This document shows positions 26,185 through 34,565 of a DNA stretch of 64,000 nt, piece after piece. The notes under the pieces are model-generated. The model worked only from the letters and a program-made list of their open reading frames with translations, was not told the DNA's origin and ran no database searches. The stretch is from Neorhizobium galegae (lineage in GTDB: Bacteria; Pseudomonadota; Alphaproteobacteria; Rhizobiales; Rhizobiaceae), in the NCBI RefSeq assembly GCF_021391675.1, contig NZ_CP090095.1, positions 3,415,501 to 3,479,500 of the forward strand, written 5' to 3'. Position 1 is the stretch's first letter. Every line of letters begins with the position of its first letter. A program made the position numbers and the translations under genes.

Positions 26185-27480
26185 ATGATCTCCAATCGCG
26201 CCGCCCAATGGATGGCAGTCAGAAACCTGCACTATGGATGGGTGGTCGCCATCACCACATTCCTGACCATGCTGGCGACCGCCGGCGCCATGGGTTCGGC
26301 CGGCGTGATGATCCAGCCGCTGCATCAGGAGTTTGGCTGGGATATCGCCGACATCTCCTCGGCCATGGCCGTCCGCCTCGTGCTTTTCGGCCTGCTCGGA
26401 CCGTTCGCCGCCGCCTTCATGAACCATTTCGGCGTCCGCCAGGTGGTCACCTTCGCTCTGGCTCTGATCATGAGCGGCATTGTCCTGTCGTTGTTCATGA
26501 CGCAGGTCTGGCAGCTCGTGGCGCTCTGGGGCGTGGTGATCGGCGTCGGCACCGGCATGACGGCCCTGGTCCTCGGCGCGACGGTCGCGACCCGCTGGTT
26601 TTCCAAGAGCCGCGGCCTTGTCGTCGGCCTCATGACCGCCAGCAACGCCACGGGCCAGCTCGTCTTCCTACCGCTGCTCGCCGCCATGACGGAAGCCTAC
26701 GGCTGGCGCACCGCACTCATCTTTACGGTCGTCGTCATCTCCGCCGCGATGCTGCTGGTCCTGCTCCTGATGCGCGACTATCCGTCCGATGTCGGCCTGC
26801 CGGCCTATGGCGAGACCGCAGTGACGCCAGCGCCGAAGCAGGACCACAAGTTCCTGGCGACGCTCTATTCGCCGATCGGCGCGCTGCGTCACGCCTCGAC
26901 CAGCGGCACATTCTGGGTTCTGTTCGGCACGTTTTTCGTCTGCGGCCTCTCGACAAACGGGCTTATCCAGACCCACTGGATCTCGATCTGCGGCGATTTC
27001 GGCATGGCTGCGGTTTCCGCCGCCGGCACGCTCGCTGTGATCGGCATCTTCGACTTCTTCGGCACCATCTTCGCCGGCTGGCTGTCGGACCGCTACGACA
27101 ATCGCTGGCTGCTGTTCTGGTTCTACGGCCTGCGCGGCTTGTCGCTGGTCTACCTCTCCCTCTCGGGCTTCAGCTTCGTCGAGTTGTCGGTCTTCGCGAT
27201 CTTCTACGGCCTCGACTGGGTGGCAACCGTGCCGCCGACCGTGAAGCTCGCCGCCGCCGAATTCGGCCGCGAACGGGCCGGCCTGATCTTCGGCTGGGTG
27301 TTTGCCGGCCATCAGATCGGTGCGGCCACCGCTGCCTTCGGTGCCGGGTTCCTGAAGAGCGACTTCAACACCTATATGCCGGCCCTGCAGATCGCCGGCG
27401 TGATGTGCATGATCGCCGCGGTCTCCGTCCTGCTGCTGCGCAAGCCGGGCGCTGCCAAGCTGGTGCCGCAGCCGGCCTGA
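26185..27480 (+). CDS. Major facilitator superfamily transporter
   Basis: The 431-residue inner membrane protein has twelve predicted helices. It opens with LHYGWVVAITTFLTMLATAG, typical of the MFS group that includes monocarboxylate and oxalate/formate-type carriers, and has the loop motif GWLSDRYDNRW between later helices. The ATG at 26185 is chosen for its AAAGGGACAG leader. It is probably regulated by the upstream MarR protein through the palindrome at 26124-26137, which points to export of or tolerance to a small organic compound. Confidence 0.82.
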   Translation: MISNRAAQWMAVRNLHYGWVVAITTFLTMLATAGAMGSAGVMIQPLHQEFGWDIADISSAMAVRLVLFGLLGPFAAAFMNHFGVRQVVTFALALIMSGIVLSLFMTQVWQLVALWGVVIGVGTGMTALVLGATVATRWFSKSRGLVVGLMTASNATGQLVFLPLLAAMTEAYGWRTALIFTVVVISAAMLLVLLLMRDYPSDVGLPAYGETAVTPAPKQDHKFLATLYSPIGALRHASTSGTFWVLFGTFFVCGLSTNGLIQTHWISICGDFGMAAVSAAGTLAVIGIFDFFGTIFAGWLSDRYDNRWLLFWFYGLRGLSLVYLSLSGFSFVELSVFAIFYGLDWVATVPPTVKLAAAEFGRERAGLIFGWVFAGHQIGAATAAFGAGFLKSDFNTYMPALQIAGVMCMIAAVSVLLLRKPGAAKLVPQPA

Positions 27481-27604
27481 TGACGCCACACCTCTCTGGC
27501 GGTCGACATCGGCCGCCGGAGATTACCTGCCGTTGCAAAACTGCAAACTCGCCGGATATGATATTTGGTGCGCAAAGCGAGCCGCCATCGCCGCGGGAGG
27601 CACC

Positions 27605-28402
27605 ATGTCATCGATCACTTCGGGCAACGCCGTTCAATATGCCGACAGCAGCAGGCTCGCTGCTCGCGGACGCCTCAACAGGGAATATACGATCGCCGAA
27701 ACCGGCTGGTTTCCCTGGGTTGCGCGACAACTGCCCCTGCGGGAGGGCGACCGCGTCCTGGATATCGGCTGCGGCCCGGCCTGGTTCTGGGCATCCGTCA
27801 GCAACGATATACCTGAAGATCTCGACCTCACGCTTGCCGATCAGTCCTCCGGAATGGTGGAAGAGGCCCTCGCGCGCTGCATGCCCCTGCCCTTCGGATC
27901 GGTCGCGGGCCATCAGGCGGAAGCCGCCGCCATGCCCTTCGAGAACGGCAGTTTCGATGTCGTCATCGCCATGCACATGCTCTACCACCTCCCCGATCCG
28001 GCAGCCGGCATCGCGGAAATGTTCCGGGTGCTGAAGCCGGGAGGTTTTCTCGCCGTCACCACCAATGGCATGGGCAACATGCGCGGGATCTACGAACTCA
28101 CCACCGTTTTCGGCAGCGAGCCGTTCGATCCGAGCGCGGCCGTCTTCGGATACGACAAGGCCGAGGAGCTGATGCGTGCGAGGTTCGGCGATGTCGCCTT
28201 TGCGCAGCACCCCGCAAGAATGCGGATCACGGAGCCGGAGGACGTGTTTCTGGCGCTGACTTCCTACCCGCCCGGCGACAGCGCGGACGAGGCTCAATTG
28301 GACGCGTTCCGGCAAGCAATCGCCGCCGCATTCGAGCGCGGCCACGGCGTGCTCGAAGTGGAGAAGGAAACCGGCCTGTTCATCAGCAGAAAGCCGATCT
28401 GA
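27605..28402 (+). CDS. Class I SAM-dependent methyltransferase
   Basis: The 265-residue cytosolic product has the Rossmann-like methyltransferase fold. Motif I is RVLDIGCGPAWFWASVS, followed by DLTLADQSSGMVEEALA, and motif IV is FDVVIAMHMLYHLPDPAAGI with RVLKPGGFLAVTTNGMGN. It belongs to the Methyltransf_11 group; the substrate is not predictable. GGGAGGCACC precedes the ATG at 27605. It lies 124 bases after the MFS gene and may be co-transcribed with it. Confidence 0.85.
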   Translation: MSSITSGNAVQYADSSRLAARGRLNREYTIAETGWFPWVARQLPLREGDRVLDIGCGPAWFWASVSNDIPEDLDLTLADQSSGMVEEALARCMPLPFGSVAGHQAEAAAMPFENGSFDVVIAMHMLYHLPDPAAGIAEMFRVLKPGGFLAVTTNGMGNMRGIYELTTVFGSEPFDPSAAVFGYDKAEELMRARFGDVAFAQHPARMRITEPEDVFLALTSYPPGDSADEAQLDAFRQAIAAAFERGHGVLEVEKETGLFISRKPI

Positions 28403-28436
28403 TCCCAGGCGCGGACTTGAGCATTCGCCAAATACA

Positions 28437-28464
28437 GAAAGGCCCGTCGCGAGACGGGCCTTTC
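28437..28464. terminator. Bidirectional terminator between the methyltransferase and tal
   Basis: GAAAGGCCCGTC-GCGA-GACGGGCCTTTC is a perfect 12-bp stem with A and T ends, placed between two convergent genes, so it can end both transcripts. Confidence 0.85.
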
Positions 28465-28489
28465 TTCATGCCGGCGGTGGAAGCTGTTA

Positions 28490-29455
28490 TCAGGCGGCCG
28501 CGAGGGTCAGTTCCTTCTTGACCATCTGGCGCAGCGACGCGAGGTCCTTGGCGAAGGCGCGGATGCCTTCGGAGAGCTTTTCGGTCGCCATGGCGTCCTC
28601 GTTCATCATCCAGCGGAAGGCCTTTTCGTCGAGCGACTGCAAGGGCTCCGCATTGAATGTTTCCGGCACGAGCTTGCGCTCTAGCTTGCCGGTGTCCTTG
28701 TCGAGCTCGTCGAGCAGAGCCGGGCTGATCGTCAGGCGGTCGCAGCCGGCCAGCGCTTCGATTTCGCCGGCATTGCGGAAGGAGGCACCCATGACGATCG
28801 TCTTGATGCCATTCGCCTTGTAGTAATTGTAGATGGCGCGGACGGACACGACGCCCGGATCGGTCTCGGCGGTGTAGTCCTGGCCGGTCGACTTCTTGTA
28901 CCAGTCGAGAATGCGGCCGACGAAGGGCGAGATCAGGAACACTTTCGCTTCGGCGCAGGCGATCGCCTGGGCCTGACTGAAGAGAAGCGTCAGGTTGCAG
29001 TCGATGCCTTCCTTCTGCAGCACTTCCGCGGCGCGGATGCCTTCCCAGGTGGAGGCGAGCTTGATGAGGATGCGGTCGCGCTCGATGCCGCGCTCCTTGT
29101 AGGAGGCAATGATCTGGCGGGCCTTGGCAATCGACGCTTCGGTGTCGAAGGAAAGGTCGGCATCGACTTCGGTCGAAACGCGGCCCGGGACCAGCTCGGA
29201 CAAGGCGGCACCGACGGTGATCGCCAGGCGGTCGGCCACGGCGGACACGACGGCGTCCGGAGTGCCGGACTGCTTGCGGCCCCAGGCGATCGCTTCCTTG
29301 ACCTTGTCGGCGAAGATGGGCGTGCCGAGCGCCTTCAGGACGATGGTCGGGTTGGTGGTGCAATCCACGGGCTTCAGGCGGGCGACCGCCTCGATGTCGC
29401 CGGTATCGGCAACGACCGTGGTCATGGAACGAAGCTGCTCTAGTTTAGACGTCAT
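28490..29455 (-). CDS. tal: Transaldolase
   Basis: The 321-residue product is a classical (TalB-type) transaldolase of the pentose phosphate pathway, transferring dihydroxyacetone between sugar phosphates. It contains the conserved [16 protein letters not shown] near residue 35 and the Schiff-base lysine in [17 protein letters not shown] (Lys132). Length is typical. It is divergent from a SorC-type sugar-responsive regulator, which may control it. It would process pentose phosphates produced by XylA/XylB and the FGGY kinase elsewhere in the window. Confidence 0.95.
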   Translation of the reverse strand: MTSKLEQLRSMTTVVADTGDIEAVARLKPVDCTTNPTIVLKALGTPIFADKVKEAIAWGRKQSGTPDAVVSAVADRLAITVGAALSELVPGRVSTEVDADLSFDTEASIAKARQIIASYKERGIERDRILIKLASTWEGIRAAEVLQKEGIDCNLTLLFSQAQAIACAEAKVFLISPFVGRILDWYKKSTGQDYTAETDPGVVSVRAIYNYYKANGIKTIVMGASFRNAGEIEALAGCDRLTISPALLDELDKDTGKLERKLVPETFNAEPLQSLDEKAFRWMMNEDAMATEKLSEGIRAFAKDLASLRQMVKKELTLAAA

Positions 29456-29574
29456 CCGAATATTCCTCGATATGGAGAACTAAACGCCTGTTGCGCGATT
29501 TGGCTCCTCCGGCGCGTTGGAAGGAACTATCCCCCGCCCACGGTTAAAAAGTCAAGACATTTGTCCTTCGGAAT

Positions 29575-29588
29575 TGACATATGTGTCA
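29575..29588. promoter_or_regulatory. Near-palindrome in the tal/SorC-type regulator gap
   Basis: TGACATATGTGTCA has 5-bp inverted arms (TGACA/TGTCA) around TATG. It overlaps a TTGACA box and lies about 50 bases before the regulator start, so it may be an operator. Confidence 0.4.
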
Positions 29589-29636
29589 GTTGGAACAAGT
29601 ATCATCTCGCTTGTCCATCATCGTCCCGGAGGCCCG

Positions 29637-30641
29637 TTGGCTAGGCTCAGACGCGAGACCCATACCGCCTATTCCGAAGCCGCCTCCATGCGGCTGCGCG
29701 CGGCGTGGCTTTATTATAACCAGGGATTGACGCAGAAAGATGTCGCCGAACGGTTGGGCTTGAGCCGCTCGACGGTGATCCGCCTGCTCGACGAGGCCAT
29801 GAAGCGCTCCGAGGTCCAGATCTGGATCAGCGAAGGCATCGACACCTGCGTCGAACTGGCGATCCGCCTGGAAAAGGCCTACGGGCTCGACGAGGCCGTG
29901 GTCGTACCGGCGCCGCGCGACAACAGCGCTGCGGCGCTCGCCAGCTCGGTCGGCCTGGCGCTCGGGCAGTTCCTCTCCGAAGTGGTGCAGGACGACATGA
30001 CCATCGGCGTCGGCTGGGGCCGCACCATGACTGCCTCGCTCGGCAGCTTTCGCCCGCCGCGGCGGAAAAACTGCAAGGTCGTGTCGCTGCTCGGCGGCAT
30101 CGTCGCGGTGCACCAGACCAATCCGATCGATTACACCTGGCGCTTCGCCGGCCAGCTCGGCGCCGAATGCTACATGTTCCTGGCACCGCTCTTGGTCGAT
30201 TCGGTCAAGACCAAACGGGCGCTGATCGAGGAATGCGGGCTGAAGACCATCTACGACCTCGCCGAAAACCTCGACCTTGCGGTGGTGAGCTGCGGCGACA
30301 TCGGGCTGCATTCCACCTCCCTGTCGGAAGGATTCATCTCCAAGGCAGAGCTCGACCGGCTGATTGCGGCCGGCTGCGTCTGCGACACGATGTTCAACTT
30401 TCTCGACGAGGAAGGCCGCTCTGTGGATCACAAGCTGAACGAGCGGGTGATGTCGGTGGATCTGGATACGCTGAGGAAGGCCAGGCACATCGTGCTGTCG
30501 TCGGGCGGCGCCCATCGGGCCGTGGCGATCCGGGCCACGATCCGCAGGGTCGGGTGCCATACGCTGATTACCGATGAGACGGCGGCAAAGGAGTTGTTGC
30601 GGCTGAACGACGCCTCCGAGAGCGCACAAGGGGCGGCCTGA
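29637..30641 (+). CDS. SorC/DeoR-type sugar-binding transcriptional regulator
   Basis: The 334-residue product has an N-terminal helix-turn-helix (GLTQKDVAERLGLSRSTVIR, about residues 30-50) followed by the SorC effector domain with LGQFLSEVVQDDMTIGVGWG and VVSLLGGIVAVHQTNPIDYT, which binds phosphorylated sugars in relatives. The TTG at 29637 is chosen because GGAGG lies five bases upstream; an internal ATG at 29688 would remove part of the first helix. It is divergent from tal. A role in pentose or polyol control is inferred. Confidence 0.82.
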   Translation: MARLRRETHTAYSEAASMRLRAAWLYYNQGLTQKDVAERLGLSRSTVIRLLDEAMKRSEVQIWISEGIDTCVELAIRLEKAYGLDEAVVVPAPRDNSAAALASSVGLALGQFLSEVVQDDMTIGVGWGRTMTASLGSFRPPRRKNCKVVSLLGGIVAVHQTNPIDYTWRFAGQLGAECYMFLAPLLVDSVKTKRALIEECGLKTIYDLAENLDLAVVSCGDIGLHSTSLSEGFISKAELDRLIAAGCVCDTMFNFLDEEGRSVDHKLNERVMSVDLDTLRKARHIVLSSGGAHRAVAIRATIRRVGCHTLITDETAAKELLRLNDASESAQGAA

Positions 30642-30682
30642 CCCCTGGCCACACCACTGCCTGCGCGTGAACGGAAGGGCAA

Positions 30683-30931
30683 TCAGGCAGCGGTCAGGAA
30701 CTCTACTCCGAGGGAATTGATCCGCCGCCAGCGGACTTCGCATTCGAAATGTCGGCCATCTGACAAGGCGAGGCCGAAGCTTTCCGGCACGGACAAGGCA
30801 TTCTCGATCTTGATCAACGCGCCGCCGGCCGAAATTTCCTTCACGATGCAGTCGAAGGTCGAATGATCGCCATTGAAGATGATCTTGGCGCCTAGAAAGC
30901 TTTTCGATCTCTGGTGTCTGCGCTCATGCAC
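30683..30931 (-). CDS. PilZ domain protein
   Basis: The 82-residue product is a stand-alone PilZ domain, the common receptor for cyclic di-GMP. It has the RxxxR motif in MHERRHQRSK (Arg4-Arg8) and a DxSxxG-like motif in VKEISAGGALI, where Glu replaces Asp and the spacing fits. It ends with the typical EVRWRRINSLGVEFL. Such proteins alter motility, exopolysaccharide or cellulose synthesis on binding the messenger; the partner is unknown. Confidence 0.88.
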   Translation of the reverse strand: MHERRHQRSKSFLGAKIIFNGDHSTFDCIVKEISAGGALIKIENALSVPESFGLALSDGRHFECEVRWRRINSLGVEFLTAA

Positions 30932-31077
30932 CTGACGGCGTCCTTCGACAGCTATTTCAGGTTTCGCTTATATGCCCCCATGGGCAATCCCGCAATCCTC
31001 GGAGGCCGCCCATGGCTTTTTCAGGCGACCTGGTATCTGCCGGCTTGCGGCCCGGAAACGGAACCTGACCGCCGAAC

Positions 31078-31959
31078 TTACGCGTTTCCCGCTTCCCAGC
31101 CCAGGATCGCCCGCTTGCGCGTCAGCCCCCAGTGATAGCCGGTGAGCGCCCCGCTCTTGCCGAGCGCCCGATGACAGGGAACCACGAACGAGATCGGGTT
31201 CGCCCCGACCGCCGCACCCACGGCGCGGCTGGCGGTCGGCTGGCCGATATCGTTGGCGACGTCGGAATAGGTGACGGCCTTGCCGAACGGGATCTTCAAG
31301 AGGCTCTGCCAGACGCGGACCTGGAAGTCGGTGCCGATGAGCACAACTTTCAGCGGCTGGTCGCAGGACCAGTTCGCACGGTCGAAGACGCGGCCGACAT
31401 AGGGCGCCGTCATCTCCTGGTCGGGAACATATTCGGCATTCGGCCAGCGGCGCATCATGTCGTCAAGCGCCGCCTGTTCATGGCCGAGATCGGCAAAGGC
31501 GAGCCCCGAAAGTCCGCGGTCGGTCGCCATGACCAGTGCCTCGCCGAAGGGCGACGGGTGGAAACCGTAGCGGATCGTCAGGCCGCCGCCGCGCGCCTTC
31601 CATTCGCCGGGCGACATCGCCTCGTGGGTGACGAACAGGTCGTGAAGGCGGCCGGGACCGGAGAGGCCGAGCTCATAGGAGGCTTCGAGCAGCGGCAGTT
31701 CCTCCTTGCCGAGCAGGCGCTTGGCATGATCGAGGGTGATGGCCTGCAGAAAAGCCTTGGGCGACAGCCCGGCCCAGCGCGTGAACACCTTCTGGAGCTG
31801 GGTCGGCGACTGGCCGAGTTCCGACGCAATGGCCTCGAGCGACGGCTGGTCACGGTAGTCGAGCGTGATCATCTCGATGACGCGGCGAACGGTTTCATAG
31901 TCGGAGCCATCGGGTGTCACGTCGACGGGCGGCGAACTGATCTGGGCGAGAGCATTCAT
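31078..31959 (-). CDS. Ada-like protein: AraC helix-turn-helix fused to O6-methylguanine-DNA methyltransferase
   Basis: The 293-residue product has an AraC-type DNA-binding region (about residues 22-122, with LEAIASELGQSPTQLQKVFT) and a C-terminal methyltransferase whose acceptor cysteine is in ISFVVPCHRALGKSGALTGY (Cys262). It repairs O6-alkylguanine by irreversible self-alkylation. It lacks the N-terminal zinc domain of E. coli Ada that senses phosphotriesters, so any gene activation must work differently. The ATG at 31959 gives the normal length. Confidence 0.9.
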   Translation of the reverse strand: MNALAQISSPPVDVTPDGSDYETVRRVIEMITLDYRDQPSLEAIASELGQSPTQLQKVFTRWAGLSPKAFLQAITLDHAKRLLGKEELPLLEASYELGLSGPGRLHDLFVTHEAMSPGEWKARGGGLTIRYGFHPSPFGEALVMATDRGLSGLAFADLGHEQAALDDMMRRWPNAEYVPDQEMTAPYVGRVFDRANWSCDQPLKVVLIGTDFQVRVWQSLLKIPFGKAVTYSDVANDIGQPTASRAVGAAVGANPISFVVPCHRALGKSGALTGYHWGLTRKRAILGWEAGNA

Positions 31960-32105
31960 GGCTTGTCTCCTCTGCAGCGGGCGCACCGTCCAAACCGGAC
32001 CTTGGGCGCGCAACAATCGCCGTGCAACTGGTATGCTGCTTACATGCCCCTTTGGCTTGACCGAAACCACCCGTTTCTTGCCCTATTGCAGGTTTTCCAA
32101 CCCGC

Positions 32106-32588
32106 CTAAACCCGCTGCCTGACGGTTGCCAGGGCTCCTCTGAAGGCCTTGGCGAAACTTTCCCGATCGTCCGGATTGAGGAAGGAGCCGATATCGGTGC
32201 CGCGCCCCTCGCCCGTCACATACATGGAGGTTATGCCGAACTCGTCGTGGCGGCGGACGTTGAAGCGCGCCCAGAACGGATTGAAGCGATGCTCCACGAC
32301 ACGCCCCGTCGGCGAGAATTTCCGGATCGACAGATTGCTGCGCGAGACAGTCACTTCCTCGCGCGCGCGGCCAGAGCGGTAGCTCATCTTCAGCGCGATG
32401 TAGAGACCGAGGAAATCGAGCCCGAAGAAGAAGCCGATAGGATAGGCGCCGGTGATCAGGAAAAAGCCGCCATAGAGAAGGCAGATGCCGCCTGTCAGCA
32501 CCAGCACGACGCGAAAGCCCGTCCTGCCGAGCGAACGGTAGGGCGTCAGTTCGGCTGCGAAAACGGGCTGTTCCTCGGAAACGTCCAC
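32106..32588 (-). CDS. DUF2244 domain membrane protein
   Basis: This 160-residue protein matches DUF2244: two adjacent membrane helices (about residues 25-66, VVLVLTGGICLLYGGFFLIT) and a basic soluble part with FNPFWARFNVRRHDEFGITS and a C-terminal RESFAKAFRGAL. In alphaproteobacteria this family often lies next to nth, as here, where nth starts 36 bases away on the other strand. Function is unknown. Confidence 0.85.
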   Translation of the reverse strand: MDVSEEQPVFAAELTPYRSLGRTGFRVVLVLTGGICLLYGGFFLITGAYPIGFFFGLDFLGLYIALKMSYRSGRAREEVTVSRSNLSIRKFSPTGRVVEHRFNPFWARFNVRRHDEFGITSMYVTGEGRGTDIGSFLNPDDRESFAKAFRGALATVRQRV

Positions 32589-32624
32589 GTTGATTTCCCT
32601 CCTGCGGGATGCCTATACAGGCAT

Positions 32625-33428
32625 ATGGCGACTCCAAAGATCAAATCCAAAACCAGCACCCCGCAAAAGTCAAATCACACGCCCGAGCGCAAGGCCGCAC
32701 CCCGGCCGGCGACCAAGCCGAAGCGCTTCAAATCCGCCTACACCAAGGCGGAAATGGAAGAGATTTTTCGCCGCTTTTCGGTACAGCGGCCGGAGCCGAA
32801 GGGTGAACTGGAGCACGTGAACCCGTTCACGCTGGTGGTGGCGGTGGCACTGTCCGCCCAGGCGACCGACGCGGGCGTCAACAAGGCGACGAGGGCGCTC
32901 TTCAAGATCGCCGATACGCCCGAAAAGATGCTCGCCCTCGGGGAGGAAGGCGTCACCCAATATATCAAGACGATCGGGCTCTACCGCAACAAGGCGAAGA
33001 ACGTCATCGCGCTCTGTCGCATGCTGATCGACGAGTTCGGCTCCGAAGTGCCGAGGACGCGCGAAGAGCTGATCCGCCTGCCGGGCGTCGGCCGCAAGAC
33101 GGCGAATGTGGTGATGTCGATGGCCTTCGGCGTGCCGACGCTGGCGGTCGACACGCATGTCTTCCGCATCGCCAACCGGCTCTTGATGGCGCCGGGCAAG
33201 ACGCCCGACGCGGTCGAGGAAAACCTCTTGAAGGTGATCCCAGACCAGTATCTCTTCCACGCCCACCACTGGCTGATCCTGCACGGCCGTTACTGCTGCA
33301 AGGCGCGAAAGCCCGAATGCGAGCGCTGCGTCATCGCCGATCTCTGCCGCTCGCCGGAAAAGACCATCGACGTGCCGGCGCCGCTTGTGGAATTGCCGCA
33401 GCAGCTAATCGGCGAGGCTGTCGAGTAG
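32625..33428 (+). CDS. nth: Endonuclease III
   Basis: The 267-residue DNA glycosylase/AP lyase removes oxidised pyrimidines. The helix-hairpin-helix is LIRLPGVGRKTANVVMSMAF, with catalytic Lys158 and, in LAVDTHVFRIANRL, Asp176. The iron-sulfur cluster is bound by Cys225-X6-Cys232-X2-Cys235-X5-Cys241. The ATG at 32625 adds about 35 basic residues (Lys/Pro/Thr) before the conserved domain, an extension seen in rhizobial relatives. Confidence 0.95.
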   Translation: MATPKIKSKTSTPQKSNHTPERKAAPRPATKPKRFKSAYTKAEMEEIFRRFSVQRPEPKGELEHVNPFTLVVAVALSAQATDAGVNKATRALFKIADTPEKMLALGEEGVTQYIKTIGLYRNKAKNVIALCRMLIDEFGSEVPRTREELIRLPGVGRKTANVVMSMAFGVPTLAVDTHVFRIANRLLMAPGKTPDAVEENLLKVIPDQYLFHAHHWLILHGRYCCKARKPECERCVIADLCRSPEKTIDVPAPLVELPQQLIGEAVE

Positions 33429-33487
33429 AGCAGCGATTGCCGCTTCGGAGTCCTCGCGCTTGCCGCCTTTGGGCAATTCCTGCCCGC

Positions 33488-34201
33488 CTAAAGCTTGAAG
33501 CCGGGGTCCCGCTTCGAGACCGCCTTGTGGAGATGCACCATCAGGCCCGCGGCAAACAGCGGCGTCAGCAGGTTGACGATCGGGACCGCCAGGAAACACG
33601 CGATCAGAAGGCCGGCCAGAAACACGGTGGAGGAATGTTTCGAGCGGAAGGCGCGTGCTTCCGCGGGCGTGCGAAACCGCATCGCCGCAAACTCGAAGAA
33701 TTCCCGGCCGAGCAGATAGCCGTTCACCACGAAGAAGGCGATCAGGTTGATGCCGGGGATGAACAGCAGGAAAAGCGCCACGATATTGCCGACAATGACG
33801 ACGCCCAGAAACTGGATCGAGCCGATGATCGCCTGGGCAAGCGGCATCGCCTTGCCGGGCGCATCGTTCGGATAATCGCGCTTCTCGACGACTTCGGCGA
33901 CATCGTCGAGGAACAGGCCGGCGATCAGCGCCGTGATCGGCGCGATCAGCAGAGCGAGCGCCAGCGCCAGTCCGATGCCGGCAGCAATCGCCGCAAACAG
34001 GGTCAACCAACCCGCCCAATCCGGCAGGTCCGGGAAAAAGCCCGCGAACCACGGCCAGGCATAAAGGATGAAGACTTCGCGGAGCGCGAACCACAGACCG
34101 ATCAGCACAAGCGCGGTGAGACCCAGTGTCTTCCAGAACACGGAACGGGTTTCGGGGGAAAACAGGTTGGCGAGCGAAAGGCGTGCGGCGTCGAGTATCA
34201 T
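33488..34201 (-). CDS. EI24 domain / CysZ-like membrane protein
   Basis: The 237-residue inner membrane protein has four to six hydrophobic segments and the EI24/CysZ pattern: LALALLIAPITALIAGLFLD followed by VVEKRDYP, then FLLFIPGINLIAFFVVNGYL and GREFFEFAAMRF. CysZ proteins are sulfate permeases in gammaproteobacteria; here there is no cysteine gene nearby, so sulfate uptake is only one option. The ATG at 34201 is used because the upstream extension is not hydrophobic and not family-like. Confidence 0.8.
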   Translation of the reverse strand: MILDAARLSLANLFSPETRSVFWKTLGLTALVLIGLWFALREVFILYAWPWFAGFFPDLPDWAGWLTLFAAIAAGIGLALALALLIAPITALIAGLFLDDVAEVVEKRDYPNDAPGKAMPLAQAIIGSIQFLGVVIVGNIVALFLLFIPGINLIAFFVVNGYLLGREFFEFAAMRFRTPAEARAFRSKHSSTVFLAGLLIACFLAVPIVNLLTPLFAAGLMVHLHKAVSKRDPGFKL

Positions 34202-34565
34202 CGGCGTCTCCAGGTTGGCGGGAGAGATGTAGGTGGGAGGGAGCGGCGGAGCAAGGAGGGGCGGCAAAAGCGAGGCGACAGTATCCCTGCCCCTGTGAGA
34301 GCTGCCGATACGACACCGCAAACATGCCCGACCGAACTGGCGTGGGAGATGGGATGACACGATGCCGGCCCGGCAGGCGTCGGTTAATTTTCCGCGGGCA
34401 ACCGAACACAACTTTAATTGTATATTAATACAACTTTAAACATGTTCGCCCCGCCAGGAACTCTCCGGTTGGCTTCCGGTTCAACCGCGTGCACGCTGCA
34501 ATCCAGCGGCGGACGAACCGCTCAATTTTTGCCTTCGGCTGATATGTTTTTTGGATTTGTTCGGA
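34202..34565. other. Gene-free divergent region with AT-rich inverted repeat
   Basis: No gene is visible in these 364 bases between divergent genes. The centre is markedly AT-rich (34407-34442) and holds the inverted repeat TTGTAT-ATTA-ATACAA (34418-34433), flanked on both sides by copies of ACAACTTTAA. It probably contains the promoter of the downstream transpeptidase gene; the low GC differs from its surroundings. Confidence 0.5.

Noticed and set aside
25632..28034. 800-codon open frame on the plus strand
   Set aside because: It overlaps marR, the MFS gene and the methyltransferase gene in a different frame and shows no domain.
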